Source of the DNA: Bolinopsis microptera
Lineage: Eukaryota; Ctenophora; Tentaculata; Lobata; Bolinopsidae
DNA: 64,000 nt
Assembly: GCF_026151205.1 (NCBI RefSeq)
Contig: NC_087074.1
Location: 20,267,240-20,331,239, forward strand
Direction: 5' to 3'
Positions 42,907 through 53,448 of this stretch are shown here, in pieces (positions within the stretch are counted from its first letter, which is position 1; each line of letters starts with the position of its first letter). The position numbers were made by a program, and so were the translations under genes. The notes under the pieces are model-generated. The model did not search any database. It saw only the letters and a program-made list of their open reading frames with translations, and was not told where the DNA came from.

Positions 42907-42934
42907 TTTAATCACACTGAGGTTAAAACATTCT
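42846..42934 (+). promoter_or_regulatory. 27-bp LTR/leader complementarity: candidate self-primer and PBS
   Basis: LTR bases 42846-42872 are the exact reverse complement of 42908-42934, which begins one base after the LTR, exactly where a primer-binding site should lie. The 35-nt loop spans the LTR end. No tRNA-like PBS (TGGCGCC or TGGTATC type) is seen there. Tf1/sushi-type elements prime from the 5' end of their own RNA folded onto the PBS, and this layout would allow the same. Confidence 0.55.
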
Positions 42935-42942
42935 CAAATTAT

Positions 42943-45900
42943 TTGTTATATAGTAGTGTTGAAAGTATTAAAACTCTATTAAAAAGTTCATCTCTCAACG
43001 CAATTGTTAATAACAATGAATCAGTGTCAGATTCAGAAGGGTGTGCTAACCATGATGACAACTTCGTAGTAGCTGCCCCATTTCAATTCTCCTGTTATTT
43101 CTGCGGTGGGCCCAAACCGCACACAAACAGACAGGCCTGTCCTGCTTTTAACTCTAACTGCAACGGTTGTGGAATTCAGGGACATTTCCAGAAAGTCTGC
43201 AAAGCCGGTCGCCAATCTCAAGTTCGGGGCGGCAGTGCCCGCGGCAAGAATCGACGTAACAATCAATATCGTAGCTCTCAGAATATGACATCATCAGCAG
43301 TCCCTCACAGTAGCTCTCAATCCCAAAACGGGACATCATCGGCTCTTCACAACCATTATCTTGCAGCTTCGCCTCCATGCTTGTCCAAGAGTATTACCAG
43401 AGTCCTTGTCAATGGAAGAGAGCTTGATGCCTTGGTAGATTCTGGAAGTTCAGCAACTTTTCTCAGTAATGCCAGTGTCCGGAAGCATCAATGGGACATT
43501 AATCGCGGAGACCATGCACCTGTCAGTATGGCCTCTTCATCCCACATCTCTCATCCTGTCGGTCACTGTACAGTAGATGTTCATTTCAATGGTGAATTAT
43601 TACCAAATCAAACGATTGTGGTAATGAAGGACTTATGTGCTGATATGATCATAGGACTAGATATCCTTTCTGATTACAAATCCGTGACATTGGAGTTTGG
43701 AGGCCACAAACCTCCTACTATTGTATCTGCAGCTGCTTGTCTCATCAAAACACCTAAGCTCTTTGGACAATTAGAGGGAGACAGCCACCCTATAAGTATC
43801 AAATCAGGGAGATATTCTAACATTGATAAAACATTTATCAGAGTCGAGGTTAAAAAGCTGCTAGAAGCAGGAATCATTAAAGAGTGCGAGTCTCCATGGA
43901 GAGCCCAGGTCCTGGTCCACCAAGGGAATGAGAATCACAAGAAACGCCTTGTCATCGATTACTCCCAAACGATAAACAGATTTACTAAATTGGATGCTTA
44001 TCCAGTCCCTCGAATCGACGAGATGGTAGAAGATATCTCAAAGCGCAAGTACTACAGTACACTTGATCTCTCATCTGCTTACCACCAGGTCCCTATTGCC
44101 GAAGACGAGCAAGAATATACCGCTTTCGAAGCTGATGGTAAGCTCTACTGTTTCATGTTTATCCCTTTCGGGGTGACTAACGGAGTGTCTGCCTTTCAAA
44201 GAACTGTCAACGATATCATAGCTGCAGAACACCTATCTGGTGTATACGTATATGTTGATAATATCACCATCGTAGGCATGACTAAGGAGGAGCATGATAA
44301 TAACCTAGCAGAATTCCTTACAGCTGCTGCTAAGTACAATCTTGAATTTAATGATAGTAAAACAGTGTCCGGGGTCACTTCGATTAAGCTTCTTGGATAT
44401 CTTGTTAGTCATAATTCCATAAAGCCCGATCCTGACAGAATACAACCTCTCCTGGGTATGCCTGCACCCAACAATGACAAATCCCTAAAGAGTGTACTTG
44501 GCTTGTTCGCTCATTACTCTAGGTGGGTCAAGAACTTTTCAGACAAGATTCACCCCCTGTCCCATGTCACTTCATTTCCTCTCAATGACAAACAGATAAA
44601 AGCATTTCAACTGTTAAAATCTGAAATTGCCAAAGCTGTCCTGGCCACGCCTGATCCTAATCTTCCTTTTACTCTAGAAACGGATGCATCAGACTATGCA
44701 ATTGGCGCTACTCTCTGTCAATCCACTCGACCGATTGCATTCTTCTCCAGAACTCTTAACTCATCGGAGCGCAATCATCACTCAGTAGAGAAAGAAGCTT
44801 ACGCTATCGTGGAGGCAATTCGTAAATGGAAACACTACCTCCTAGGGTCCCAATTCACTGTCATCACGGATCAACAGTCAGTTTCCTTCATGTTCGGTCT
44901 CTTAAACCATGGTAAAATTAAGAACGATAAAATAACCCGTTGGAGGATCGAACTTTCGCCTTATGCATTTGACATTATGCACAGGCCTGGAAAAGATAAC
45001 CTTCCAGCCGATGCTTTATCTCGATTAGTGTATCCTCATTGCTCAGCGATCACTAGTCTAAAAGCCTTACATGATCAGCTTTGCCATCCAGGAGTAACGC
45101 GTATGTCTCACTTTGTTCGCTCTCGGAATCTTCCTTTCTCTGTGGAAGATATTAAGAAAATGACAAGATCCTGCAGGGATTGTGCCGAGGTTAAGCCACG
45201 TTATTTTAAACCTCAACAGCCCCAGCATCTTATAAAAGCTACGGCCCCATTTGAGCGTTTGAACCTGGATTTCAAGGGACCACTCCCAACAAACACGAAA
45301 AACAAATTCATCCTCACTATCGTAGATGAATATTCTCGCTACCCCTTTGCTTTTCCCTGTACCGACACTTCCACCGATTCTGTCAAAAGCTGTCTAACGT
45401 CAATCTTTGGAGTATTTGGCATGCCGTCCTTCATTCACTCCGATCAGGGTAGTGGGTTCATGTCTGCAGAACTCAAGAAATGGCTACTAGAAAAAGGCAT
45501 TGCTACAAGCCGTTCTTCACGTTTTAATCCCCAAGGAAACGGTCAAGTGGAGAAATACAATGGAACAGTGTGGAAGGCTGTACAATTAGCCTTAAGGACG
45601 AGAAAACTTCCACTAAAACTTTGGGAGCAGGTGATTACTGATGCTTTACATTCTATACGGTCCCTCCTATGCACTGCAACTAACGATACCCCTCACGAAC
45701 GTGTGTTTAATTTTCCTCGTAAATCAACAACTGGTAGCTCTCTTCCTGGGTGGCTAACAGATAACTCTAAAGCACTAATGAAACGTCACACCAATCGATC
45801 AAAGTACGATCCTCTCGTAGAAGAAGTGGAGCTTCTGGACGTCAATCCTAACACCAGTCATGTCAGAACTGGAGAAGGGGTAGAGCTGACGGTCTCCAAT

Positions 45901-46143
45901 AAACACCTAGCTCCTATTGGTGATGATTCCCGGCCTAATGCTTTTGACAATATTGTGACTTCCGATGTTCATGACAGTATTGTGCCTTCAGATAATGTGA
46001 TTAATGAAAACGAAAGTAATAATGAGGCTGTAACCAAAACTATTGACAATCCTATAAGACTGCGTAGATCTGGTAGAGACAGAACTCCCACAGTGTTGTA
46101 TCCATCACCTGATAGCACGTCTAGTAACTCTGGCTATCAGTAA
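42943..46143 (+). CDS. Ty3/Gypsy-like Pol with minimal Gag remnant
   Basis: A continuous frame of ~1,066 codons without an early ATG; it opens after a stop in the LTR. Order: cysteine clusters CYFCGGPKPH (51-60) and CNGCGIQGHFQKVC (73-86); aspartic protease LVDSGSSATF (DSG 166-168); RT with LDLSSAYHQV (374 on) and YVDN (437-440) in place of the usual YVDD/YIDD; RNase H with TDASDYAIGA (580 on); integrase with H710, H715, C744, C747 zinc ligands and the catalytic triad D776, D834, E870. The C-terminus ends RLRRSGRDRTPTVLY, a Copia/Gypsy-type tail motif. The capsid part of Gag is missing. Enzymatic domains look intact. Confidence 0.9.
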   Translation: MLYSSVESIKTLLKSSSLNAIVNNNESVSDSEGCANHDDNFVVAAPFQFSCYFCGGPKPHTNRQACPAFNSNCNGCGIQGHFQKVCKAGRQSQVRGGSARGKNRRNNQYRSSQNMTSSAVPHSSSQSQNGTSSALHNHYLAASPPCLSKSITRVLVNGRELDALVDSGSSATFLSNASVRKHQWDINRGDHAPVSMASSSHISHPVGHCTVDVHFNGELLPNQTIVVMKDLCADMIIGLDILSDYKSVTLEFGGHKPPTIVSAAACLIKTPKLFGQLEGDSHPISIKSGRYSNIDKTFIRVEVKKLLEAGIIKECESPWRAQVLVHQGNENHKKRLVIDYSQTINRFTKLDAYPVPRIDEMVEDISKRKYYSTLDLSSAYHQVPIAEDEQEYTAFEADGKLYCFMFIPFGVTNGVSAFQRTVNDIIAAEHLSGVYVYVDNITIVGMTKEEHDNNLAEFLTAAAKYNLEFNDSKTVSGVTSIKLLGYLVSHNSIKPDPDRIQPLLGMPAPNNDKSLKSVLGLFAHYSRWVKNFSDKIHPLSHVTSFPLNDKQIKAFQLLKSEIAKAVLATPDPNLPFTLETDASDYAIGATLCQSTRPIAFFSRTLNSSERNHHSVEKEAYAIVEAIRKWKHYLLGSQFTVITDQQSVSFMFGLLNHGKIKNDKITRWRIELSPYAFDIMHRPGKDNLPADALSRLVYPHCSAITSLKALHDQLCHPGVTRMSHFVRSRNLPFSVEDIKKMTRSCRDCAEVKPRYFKPQQPQHLIKATAPFERLNLDFKGPLPTNTKNKFILTIVDEYSRYPFAFPCTDTSTDSVKSCLTSIFGVFGMPSFIHSDQGSGFMSAELKKWLLEKGIATSRSSRFNPQGNGQVEKYNGTVWKAVQLALRTRKLPLKLWEQVITDALHSIRSLLCTATNDTPHERVFNFPRKSTTGSSLPGWLTDNSKALMKRHTNRSKYDPLVEEVELLDVNPNTSHVRTGEGVELTVSNKHLAPIGDDSRPNAFDNIVTSDVHDSIVPSDNVINENESNNEAVTKTIDNPIRLRRSGRDRTPTVLYPSPDSTSSNSGYQ

Positions 46144-46570
46144 ACATTTCATATTCACGGTTTTCATATTTACGTTTCATACTTATGTTTCACATTCATG
46201 TTTCATATTCACCTGAATTGGGTATTTCCGAAGTAGATGTTTTTCTCTTTATTAGAATTGAATTCTGATTGTTTTGTATTCCGTTCAATAGAGCGTGACT
46301 GACGTATTTATTATATTTAGCCTGTCGGAGGTTTAATTGAATTTTTACCCGAGTAGGGAAATCGGCATTATTCTTAGATCCTGTGTTAGGAAGGTAATTT
46401 ATATTTGTGCCGTGCACATTTTAAATTGGCACTTTGAAAGGGTCTACTCTAGGACGCCATCTTAGGTCAAAGTTTTTGTAAGCACTTCTGTTTTAAACTT
46501 TGCGCGCGCACGCGCACGGGATCACTTTTCGATCTTGATTTTGTAGTTGTGTTTATTTATTCGGGGAGAT
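46144..46570 (+). other. Retrotransposon 3' untranslated region
   Basis: Non-coding; includes a G+C-rich GCGCGCGCACGCGCAC run near 46502 and a short purine stretch CGGGGAGAT directly before the 3' LTR as a candidate polypurine tract. Confidence 0.6.
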
Positions 46571-46689
46571 TGTTATATTTCTTGTTTATTTGTTTCAGTT
46601 ATTTTAATACTAATGTTTATAATGTTTCAGAATGTTTTAACCTCAGTGTGATTAAGTCTAAATGAACAAAGAGTTTTACTTATACTTCA
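46571..46689 (+). repeat. 3' LTR
   Basis: Identical to 42788-42906. Directly followed by array sequence ACCAGGTCCCC. Confidence 0.85.
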
Positions 46690-49600
46690 ACCAGGTCCCC
46701 GGACTGTGCCCTCTGTCTGTGCTCCTTGTCGTCCTGTACCAGGTCCCCGGACTGTGTCCTCTGTCTGTGCTCCTTGTCGTCCTGTACCAGGTCCCCGGAC
46801 TGTGTCCTCTGTCTGTGCTCCTTGTCGTCCTGTACCAGGTCCCCGGACTGTGTCCTCTGTCTGTGCTCCTTGTCGTCCAGCACTACATTCCCCGGACTGT
46901 GTCCTCTGTCTGTGCTCCTTGTCGTCCAGCACTACATCCCCCGGACTGTGCCCTCTGTCTGTGCTCCTTGTCGTCCAGCACTACATTCCCCGGACTGTGC
47001 CCTCTGTCTGTGCTCCTTGTCGTCCTGTACCAGGTCCCCGGACTGTCCCCTCTGTCTGTGCTCCTTGTCGTCCTGTACCAGGTCCCCGGACTGTGCCCTC
47101 TGTCTGTGCTCCTTGTCGTCCTGTACCAGGTCCCCGGACTGTGTCCTCTGTCTGTGCTCCTTGTCGTCCTGTACCAGGTCCCCGGACTGTGCCCTCTGTC
47201 TGTGCTCCTTGTCGTCCTGTACCAGGTCCCCGGACTGTGTCCTCTGTCTGTGCTCCTTGTCGTCCTGTACCAGGTCCCCGGACTGTGCCCTCTGTCTGCG
47301 CTCCTTGTCGTCCAGTACCAGGTCCCCGGACTGTGCCCTCTGTCTGCGCTCCTTGTCGTCCTGTACCAGGTCCCCGGACTGTGTCCTCTGTCTGTGCTCC
47401 TTGTCGTCCTGTACCAGGTCCCCGGACTGTGCCCTCTGTCTGTGCTCCTTGTCGTCCTGTACCAGGTCCCCGGACTGTGCCCTCTGTCTGTGCTCCTTGT
47501 CGTCCTGTACCAGGTCCCCGGACTGTGCCCTCTGTCTGTGCTCCTTGTCGTCCTGTACCAGGTCCCCGGACTGTGCCCTCTGTCTGTGCTCCTTGTCGTC
47601 CTGTACCAGGTCCCCGGACTGTGCCCTCTGTCTGCGCTCCTTGTCGTCCTGTACCAGGTCCCCGGACTGTGTCCTCTGTCTGTGCTCCTTGTCGTCCTGT
47701 AGCAGGTCCCCGGACTGTGTCCTCTGTCTGTGCTCCTTGTCGTCCTGTACCAGGTCCCCCGACTGTGTCCTCTGTCTGTGCTCCTTGTCGTCCTGTACCA
47801 GGTCCCCGGACTGTGTCCTCTGTCTGTGCTCCTTGTCGTCCTGTACCAGGTCCCCGGACTGTGTCCTCTGTCTGTGCTCCTTGTCGTCCAGCACTACATC
47901 CTCCGACTGTGTCCTCTGTCTGTGCTCCTTGTCGTCCTGTACCAGGTCCCCGGACTGTGTCCTCTGTCTGTGCTCCTTGTCGTCCTGTACCAGGTCCCCG
48001 GACTGACGGACTGTGTCCTCTGTCTGTGCTCCTTGTCGTCCAGCACTACATTCCCCGACTGTGTCCTCTGTCTGTGCTCCTTGTCGTCCTGTACCAGGTC
48101 CCCCGACTGTGTCCTCTGTCTGTGCTCCTTGTCGTCCAGCACTACATCCTCCGACTGTGTCCTCTGTCTGTGCTCCTTGTCGTCCTGTACCAGGTCCCCC
48201 GACTGTGTCCTCTGTCTGTGCTCCTTGTCGTCCTGTACCAGGTCCCCGGACTGACGGACTGTGTCCTCTGTCTGCGCTCCTTGTCGTCCTGTACCAGGTC
48301 CCCGGACTGACGGACTGTGTCCTCTGTCTGCGCTCCTTGTCGTCCAGCACTACATTCCCCGACTGTGTCCTCCGTCTGTGCTCCTTGTCGTCCTGTACCA
48401 GGTCCCCGGACTGTGTCCTCTGTCTGTGCTCCTTGTCGTCCTGTACCAGGTCCCCGGACTGACGGACTGTGTCCTCTGTCTGTGCTCCTTGTCGTCCAGC
48501 ACTACATTCCCCGACTGTGTCCTCTGTCTGTGCTCCTTGTCGTCCTGTACCAGGTCCCCCGACTGTGTCCTCTGTCTGTGCTCCTTGTCGTCCAGCACTA
48601 CATCCTCCGACTGTGTCCTCTGTCTGTGCTCCTTGTCGTCCTGTACCAGGTCCCCCGACTGTGTCCTCTGTCTGTGCTCCTTGTCGTCCTGTACCAGGTC
48701 CCCGGACTGACGGACTGTGTCCTCTGTCTGCGCTCCTTGTCGTCCTGTACCAGGTCCCCGGACTGACGGACTGTGTCCTCTGTCTGCGCTCCTTGTCGTC
48801 CAGCACTACATTCCCCGACTGTGTCCTCTGTCTGTGCTCCTTGTCGTCCTGTACCAGGTCCCCGGACTGTGTCCTCTGTCTGTGCTCCTTGTCGTCCTGT
48901 ACCAGGTCCCCGGACTGTGTCCTCTGTCTGTGCTCCTTGTCGTCCTGTACCAGGTCCCCGGACTGTGTCCTCTGTCTGTGCTCCTTGTCGTCCTGTACCA
49001 GGTCCCCGGACTGTGCCCTCTGTCTGCGCTCCTTGTCGTCCTGTACCAGGTCCCCGGACTGTGCCCTCTGTCTGCGCTCCTTGTCGTCCTGTACCAGGTC
49101 CCCGGACTGACGGACTGTGCCCTCTGTCTGTGCTCCTTGTCGTCCTGTACCAGGTCCCCGGACTGTGCCCTCTGTCTGTGCTCCTTGTCGTCCTGTACCA
49201 GGTCCCCGGACTGTGTCCTCTGTCTGTGCTCCTTGTCGTCCTGTACCAGGTCCCCGGACTGTGTCCTCTGTCTGTGCTCCTTGTCGTCCTGTACCAGGTC
49301 CCCGGACTGTGCCCTCTGTCTGCGCTCCTTGTCGTCCTGTACCAGGTCCCCGGACTGTGTCCTCTGTCTGTGCTCCTTGTCGTCCTGTACCAGGTCCCCG
49401 GACTGTGTCCTCTGTCTGTGCTCCTTGTCGTCCTGTACCAGGTCCCCGGACTGTGTCCTCTGTCTGTGCTCCTTGTCGTCCTGTACCAGGTCCCCGGACT
49501 GTGTCCTCTGTCTGTGCTCCTTGTCGTCCTGTACCAGGTCCCCGGACTGTGTCCTCTGTCTGTGCTCCTTGTCGTCCTGTACCAGGTCCCCGGACTGTGC

Positions 49601-51155
49601 CCTCTGTCTGTGCTCCTTGTCGTCCTGTACCAGGTCCCCGGACTGTGTCCTCTGTCTGTGCTCCTTGTCGTCCTGTACCAGGTCCCCGGACTGTGTCCTC
49701 TGTCTGTGCTCCTTGTCGTCCTGTACCAGGTCCCCGGACTGTGCCCTCTGTCTGTGCTCCTTGTCGTCCTGTACCAGGTCCCCGGACTGTGTCCTCTGTC
49801 TGTGCTCCTTGTCGTCCTGTACCAGGTCCCCGGACTGTGTCCTCTGTCTGTGCTCCTTGTCGTCCTGTACCAGGTCCCCGGACTGTGTCCTCTGTCTGTG
49901 CTCCTTGTCGTCCTGTACCAGGTCCCCGGACTGTGTCCTCTGTCTGTGCTCCTTGTCGTCCTGTAGCAGGTCCCCGGACTGTGTCCTCTGTCTGTGCTCC
50001 TTGTCGTCCTGTACCAGGTCCCCGGACTGTGTCCTCTGTCTGTGCTCCTTGTCGTCGTGTACCAGGTCCCCGGACTGACGGACTGTGTCCTCTGTCTGTG
50101 CTCCTTGTCGTCCAGCACTACATTCCCCGACTGTGTCCTCTGTCTGTGCTCCTTGTCGTCCAGCACTACATTCCCCGACTGTGTCCTCTGTCTGTGCTCC
50201 TTGTCGTCCTGTACCAGGTCCCCGGACTGTGTCCTCTGTCTGTGCTCCTTGTCGTCCTGTACCAGGTCCCCGGACTGTGCCCTCTGTCTGTGCTCCTTGT
50301 CGTCCTGTACCAGGTCCCCGGGCTGTGCCCTCTGTCTGTGCTCCTTGTCGTCCTGTACCAGGTCCCCGGACTGTGTCCTCTGTCTGTGCTCCTTGTCGTC
50401 CTGTACCAGGTCCCCGGACTGTGTCCTCTGTCTGTGCTCCTTGTCGTCCTGTACCAGGTCCCCGGACTGTGTCCTCTGTCTGTGCTCCTTGTCGTCCTGT
50501 ACCAGGTCCCCGGACTGTGTCCTCTGTCTGTGCTCCTTGTCGTCCAGCACTACATTCCCCGACTGTGTTCTCTGTCTGTGCTCCTTGTCGTCCTGTACCA
50601 GGTCCCCGGACTGTGTCCTCTGTCTGTGCTCCTTGTCGTCCTGTACCAGGTCCCCGGACTGTGTCCTCTGTCTGCGCTCCTTGTCGTCCTGTACCAGGTC
50701 CCCGGACTGTGCCCTCTGTCTGCGCTCCTTGTCGTCCTGTACCAGGTCCCCGGACTGTGTCCTCTGTCTGCGCTCCTTGTCGTCCTGTACCAGGTCCCCG
50801 AACTGTGCCCTCTGTCTGCGCTCCTTGTCGTCCTGTACCAGGTCCCCGGACTGTGTCCTCTGTCTGTGCTCCTTGTCGTCCTGTACCAGGTCCCCGGACT
50901 GTGCCCTCTGTCTGTGCTCCTTGTCGTCCAGTACCAGGTCCCCCGACTGTGTCCTCTGTCTGTGCTCCTTGTCGTCCTGTACCAGGTCCCCGGACTGTGT
51001 CCTCTGTCTGTGCTCCTTGTCGTCCTGTACCAGGTCCCCGGACTGTGCCCTCTGTCTGTGCTCCTTGTCGTCCTGTACCAGGTCCCCGGACTGTGTCCTC
51101 TGTCTGTGCTCCTTGTCGTCCTGTACCAGGTCCCCGGACTGTGCCCTCTGTCTCT
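46690..51155. repeat. 48-bp minisatellite, right block (~93 units)
   Basis: Same unit and variants as the left block. The first ~1 kb repeats the variant order found from 41490 on, so it is the rest of the higher-order copy interrupted by the retrotransposon. Between 48000 and 48830 a ~460-bp subarray (with CAGCACTACAT units and ACGGACTG insertions) is itself duplicated. The array ends abruptly at CTCTGTCTCTAATCC. Confidence 0.95.
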
Positions 51156-51507
51156 AATCCCTCTCACCACCCTGGAACGGGTCTCTGGAGGGGGTGTTCT
51201 GTCTATAATCTAGTTTGTTGAAGATGTTGAAGTCTACCCCTGAATCAGGAACATTACTGTTTCGAGCGAGGAAGAAACCGTTGAACGCGTTTTCTTGTCC
51301 TCCTCTATGATTCTTAGAGTTGTAGTTTCCCCTCAGAGTGATCATTTCCTGCTCCCCTGACAAATGTTCACCTTTAGCAAGACCCCGCCAGTCCTGTAAC
51401 GCAAACATATGTCTCCCGTTATTGCTGAACTTACCAGACGAATAAACACAACGTACAAGGTTAGCATGTTTAGTGAAGGATGAAAGTTTGTACTCTAGGT
51501 AGGGTCA
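51154..51507 (-). CDS. Unrecognised minus-strand frame abutting the minisatellite
   Basis: About 117 codons open from a stop near 51507, reading PYLEYKLSSFTKHANLV and then VYSSGKFSNNGRHMFALQDW. It continues with an asparagine/glycine-rich part (LRGNYNSKNHRGGQENAF) and ends at GGERD with TAG. Composition looks protein-coding and unlike the array. After the stop, the same frame runs straight into the array's RQRAQSGDLVQDDKEH repeat. No family is recognised; a mobile-element protein end or a repeat-bearing host protein are both possible. Confidence 0.4.
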
Positions 51508-51766
51508 GATCATGTGTTACTGAGGGTTACGTGGAATGGATGCTTTGGCCATGTTCGTACTACACGCCTTTTGTCAGAGCAACAAAGACGGGATTGCTAT
51601 TGTCCAGACATTTGCGGTTTAATTTATCAATTTACTCCTCAATCCTCATCTATCCCTCCTGGACACGCACCATTATTACGTATCTGAAGCTGAGCCACGA
51701 ATCTCACTGCCCATTATATTGTTTCTAAAGTAGTTTGTTTGAGAACCAAACAGTGAACAACTACCT

Positions 51767-51860
51767 ACGTCATGCACGGTATATTAACGTCATGATTACG
51801 TCATACACGGTATATTAACGTCATGATTACGTCATGCACGGTATATTAACGTCGTGATTG
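51767..51860. repeat. Three 31-bp tandem repeats with ACGTCA sites
   Basis: Units start at 51767, 51798 and 51829, each ACGTCATGCACGGTATATTA then ACGTCATGATT. Each carries two CRE-half-site-like ACGTCA blocks. They lie just upstream of the LINE RT fragment. Confidence 0.8.
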
Positions 51861-51875
51861 ACAATTAAATTATAC

Positions 51876-53448
51876 ATGGGTATGCAGGGATGCACTTCTG
51901 TTCAAACTGGGCAACATGGGTCTCTCAGGCAATTTCTTCACTTGCATCAGCCACATGTATAACAACTCGTCAACCCGAGTTAAGCTGATCCAAAAGCTCT
52001 CCGCTGCTATCGACGTTACCATCGGCACAGAACAAGGGCACCCGATGTCCCCTGAGCTCTTCAAAGTTTATATCCACGAGCTTTCCATCAGACTGGAACA
52101 AATCGAAGAGTTGAATGTCCCAATTTTAAACGGCATCAAAGTAAGCCACCTCCTATGGGCTGACGACTTAGTCCTCCTAGCACTTGACGCGTTCAGCCTA
52201 CAATCGTTGCTGAATTGCTTGCACGACTATGCAGAAAAATGGGAGTTATCAGTTAACATCGACAAAACCAGTGTGATGGTCTTCAATACAAGCTCACGAA
52301 CACTTAAATGTTCTTATGGCTTTAAACTAGGAAGCCTGGACATTATACCAGTAAAAAGATACTGCTATCTCGGAATCCAATTCTCTCTGAATGGATCGTT
52401 TAAGCAAGCTATTGACGAACTTAGGAAGAAAGCTCTACGCTCATTCTTCTCAATGAGGCGAATTATCAACACGAAAGCGCTCACTACCAGCACGATGCTT
52501 AAACTCATCGATAGTCTAGTAAAGCCTGTAGCGACCTATGCATGTCCCGTCTGGCTCTCATCAACAAACATCGTAAAGGCTATCCTGTCGAAAAAAGAAG
52601 AAGTGAGCCTGCCTAAATCTGCAGCTAAAGATCCGCTCGAAACAACTCACCTGAAGATTCTCAAATGGATACTAGGCGTTCACAAGAAAGCTAATAACAA
52701 CTTCTGCTATGGTGACACTGGTAGAACCCCCTGGACAGTTACCGTCATTCCCCAATGTTTAGCTTACTTCCATCGGGCATCCCTGGCGGTAGAAGGTAAC
52801 GTGAACACTCTTTTGCACCACACCTTTCAAGAGCAAAAGCTACTGAATCTAACCTGGTATGATGCGTGGTCAACTATTGCCAAGATGAGTACAGTCTCCA
52901 AGCCGCAGTTATCACCCACCCTAGACGCTTGTGAGTACATACATGAGACATTTGTTGACCATTGGAAGAGAGATCTCCTCAACCAGCCCAAAATGTCTTT
53001 CTACACAGCGGTTAAATTCGAGTTTGGCGAAGAACCCTATTTACAGCTCCCCTGCCGGCTTAAAAGGGTCAATATTGCTAAACTCCGATCTAGCAGTCAC
53101 GATCTTAGGATAGAAAAAGGTCGCTACACCAAAGATCAACTCAACACAGCTCTTAAAACGTGTCGCTTCTGCTGCTCCTCAGAAACGGATGTCATACGTT
53201 TTTTAGAGGAGCTCCCCTTCTTTGAAACTCCTATTCTAGAAACCGAAGACCACGTCCTAACTGAGTGCCCCTACTACCATCAACTCAGGTCCAACCTCTC
53301 TGACAACCTCAAAAGCCTGTTGATGCTAAAAGAATATGGAGCAATAATGAACTCACCCCATATAAAAGAGTTCGGGAAGTACCTTACAGACTCCTCAAAT
53401 CTACGTAATCCTCCTAAAACGTCCCTTAACCCTCGCAAACAGATGTAG
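51876..53448 (+). pseudogene. 5'-truncated LINE reverse transcriptase (RT palm to C-terminus)
   Basis: The frame opens inside the RT domain just after motif A (RDALLFKLGNMGL), so the first ATG at 51916 is internal. Motif B is GTEQGHPMSPELFKVYI and motif C is LLWADDLVLLA. A thumb region and a long C-terminal domain follow, with CRFCC and EDHVLTECPYYHQLR, a CCHC-like zinc motif common at the end of LINE ORF2s. The C-terminus at 53448 is intact (PPKTSLNPRKQM). It is distinct from the other LINEs in this window. 5' truncation is the normal outcome of target-primed insertion. No activity is expected. Confidence 0.8.

Larger units (their letters stand above)
42788..46689 (+). mobile_element. LTR retrotransposon inserted in the minisatellite (119-bp LTRs)
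   Basis: Two identical 119-bp LTRs (42788-42906 and 46571-46689) start TGTTATATTT and end TTATACTTCA. They bracket one long pol-type frame. Total length is 3,902 bp, short for Ty3/Gypsy, because most of gag is absent. The flanks are array units (…GTCGTCC left, ACCAGGTCCCC right) with no target duplication, and the TGT between them is missing or absorbed. The insertion interrupts the second higher-order repeat copy, so it came after that duplication. Identical LTRs imply a young insertion. Confidence 0.9.

Noticed and set aside
39605-51155. CRISPR array
   Set aside because: Units are contiguous and nearly identical with no unique spacers, and the DNA is animal.
39605-51213. Many 300-700-residue proteins in all frames of the 48-bp array
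   Set aside because: Six-frame openness is a property of the unit; frames change at each 8-bp insertion. None was annotated as a gene, only the array and its one possible in-frame neighbour.
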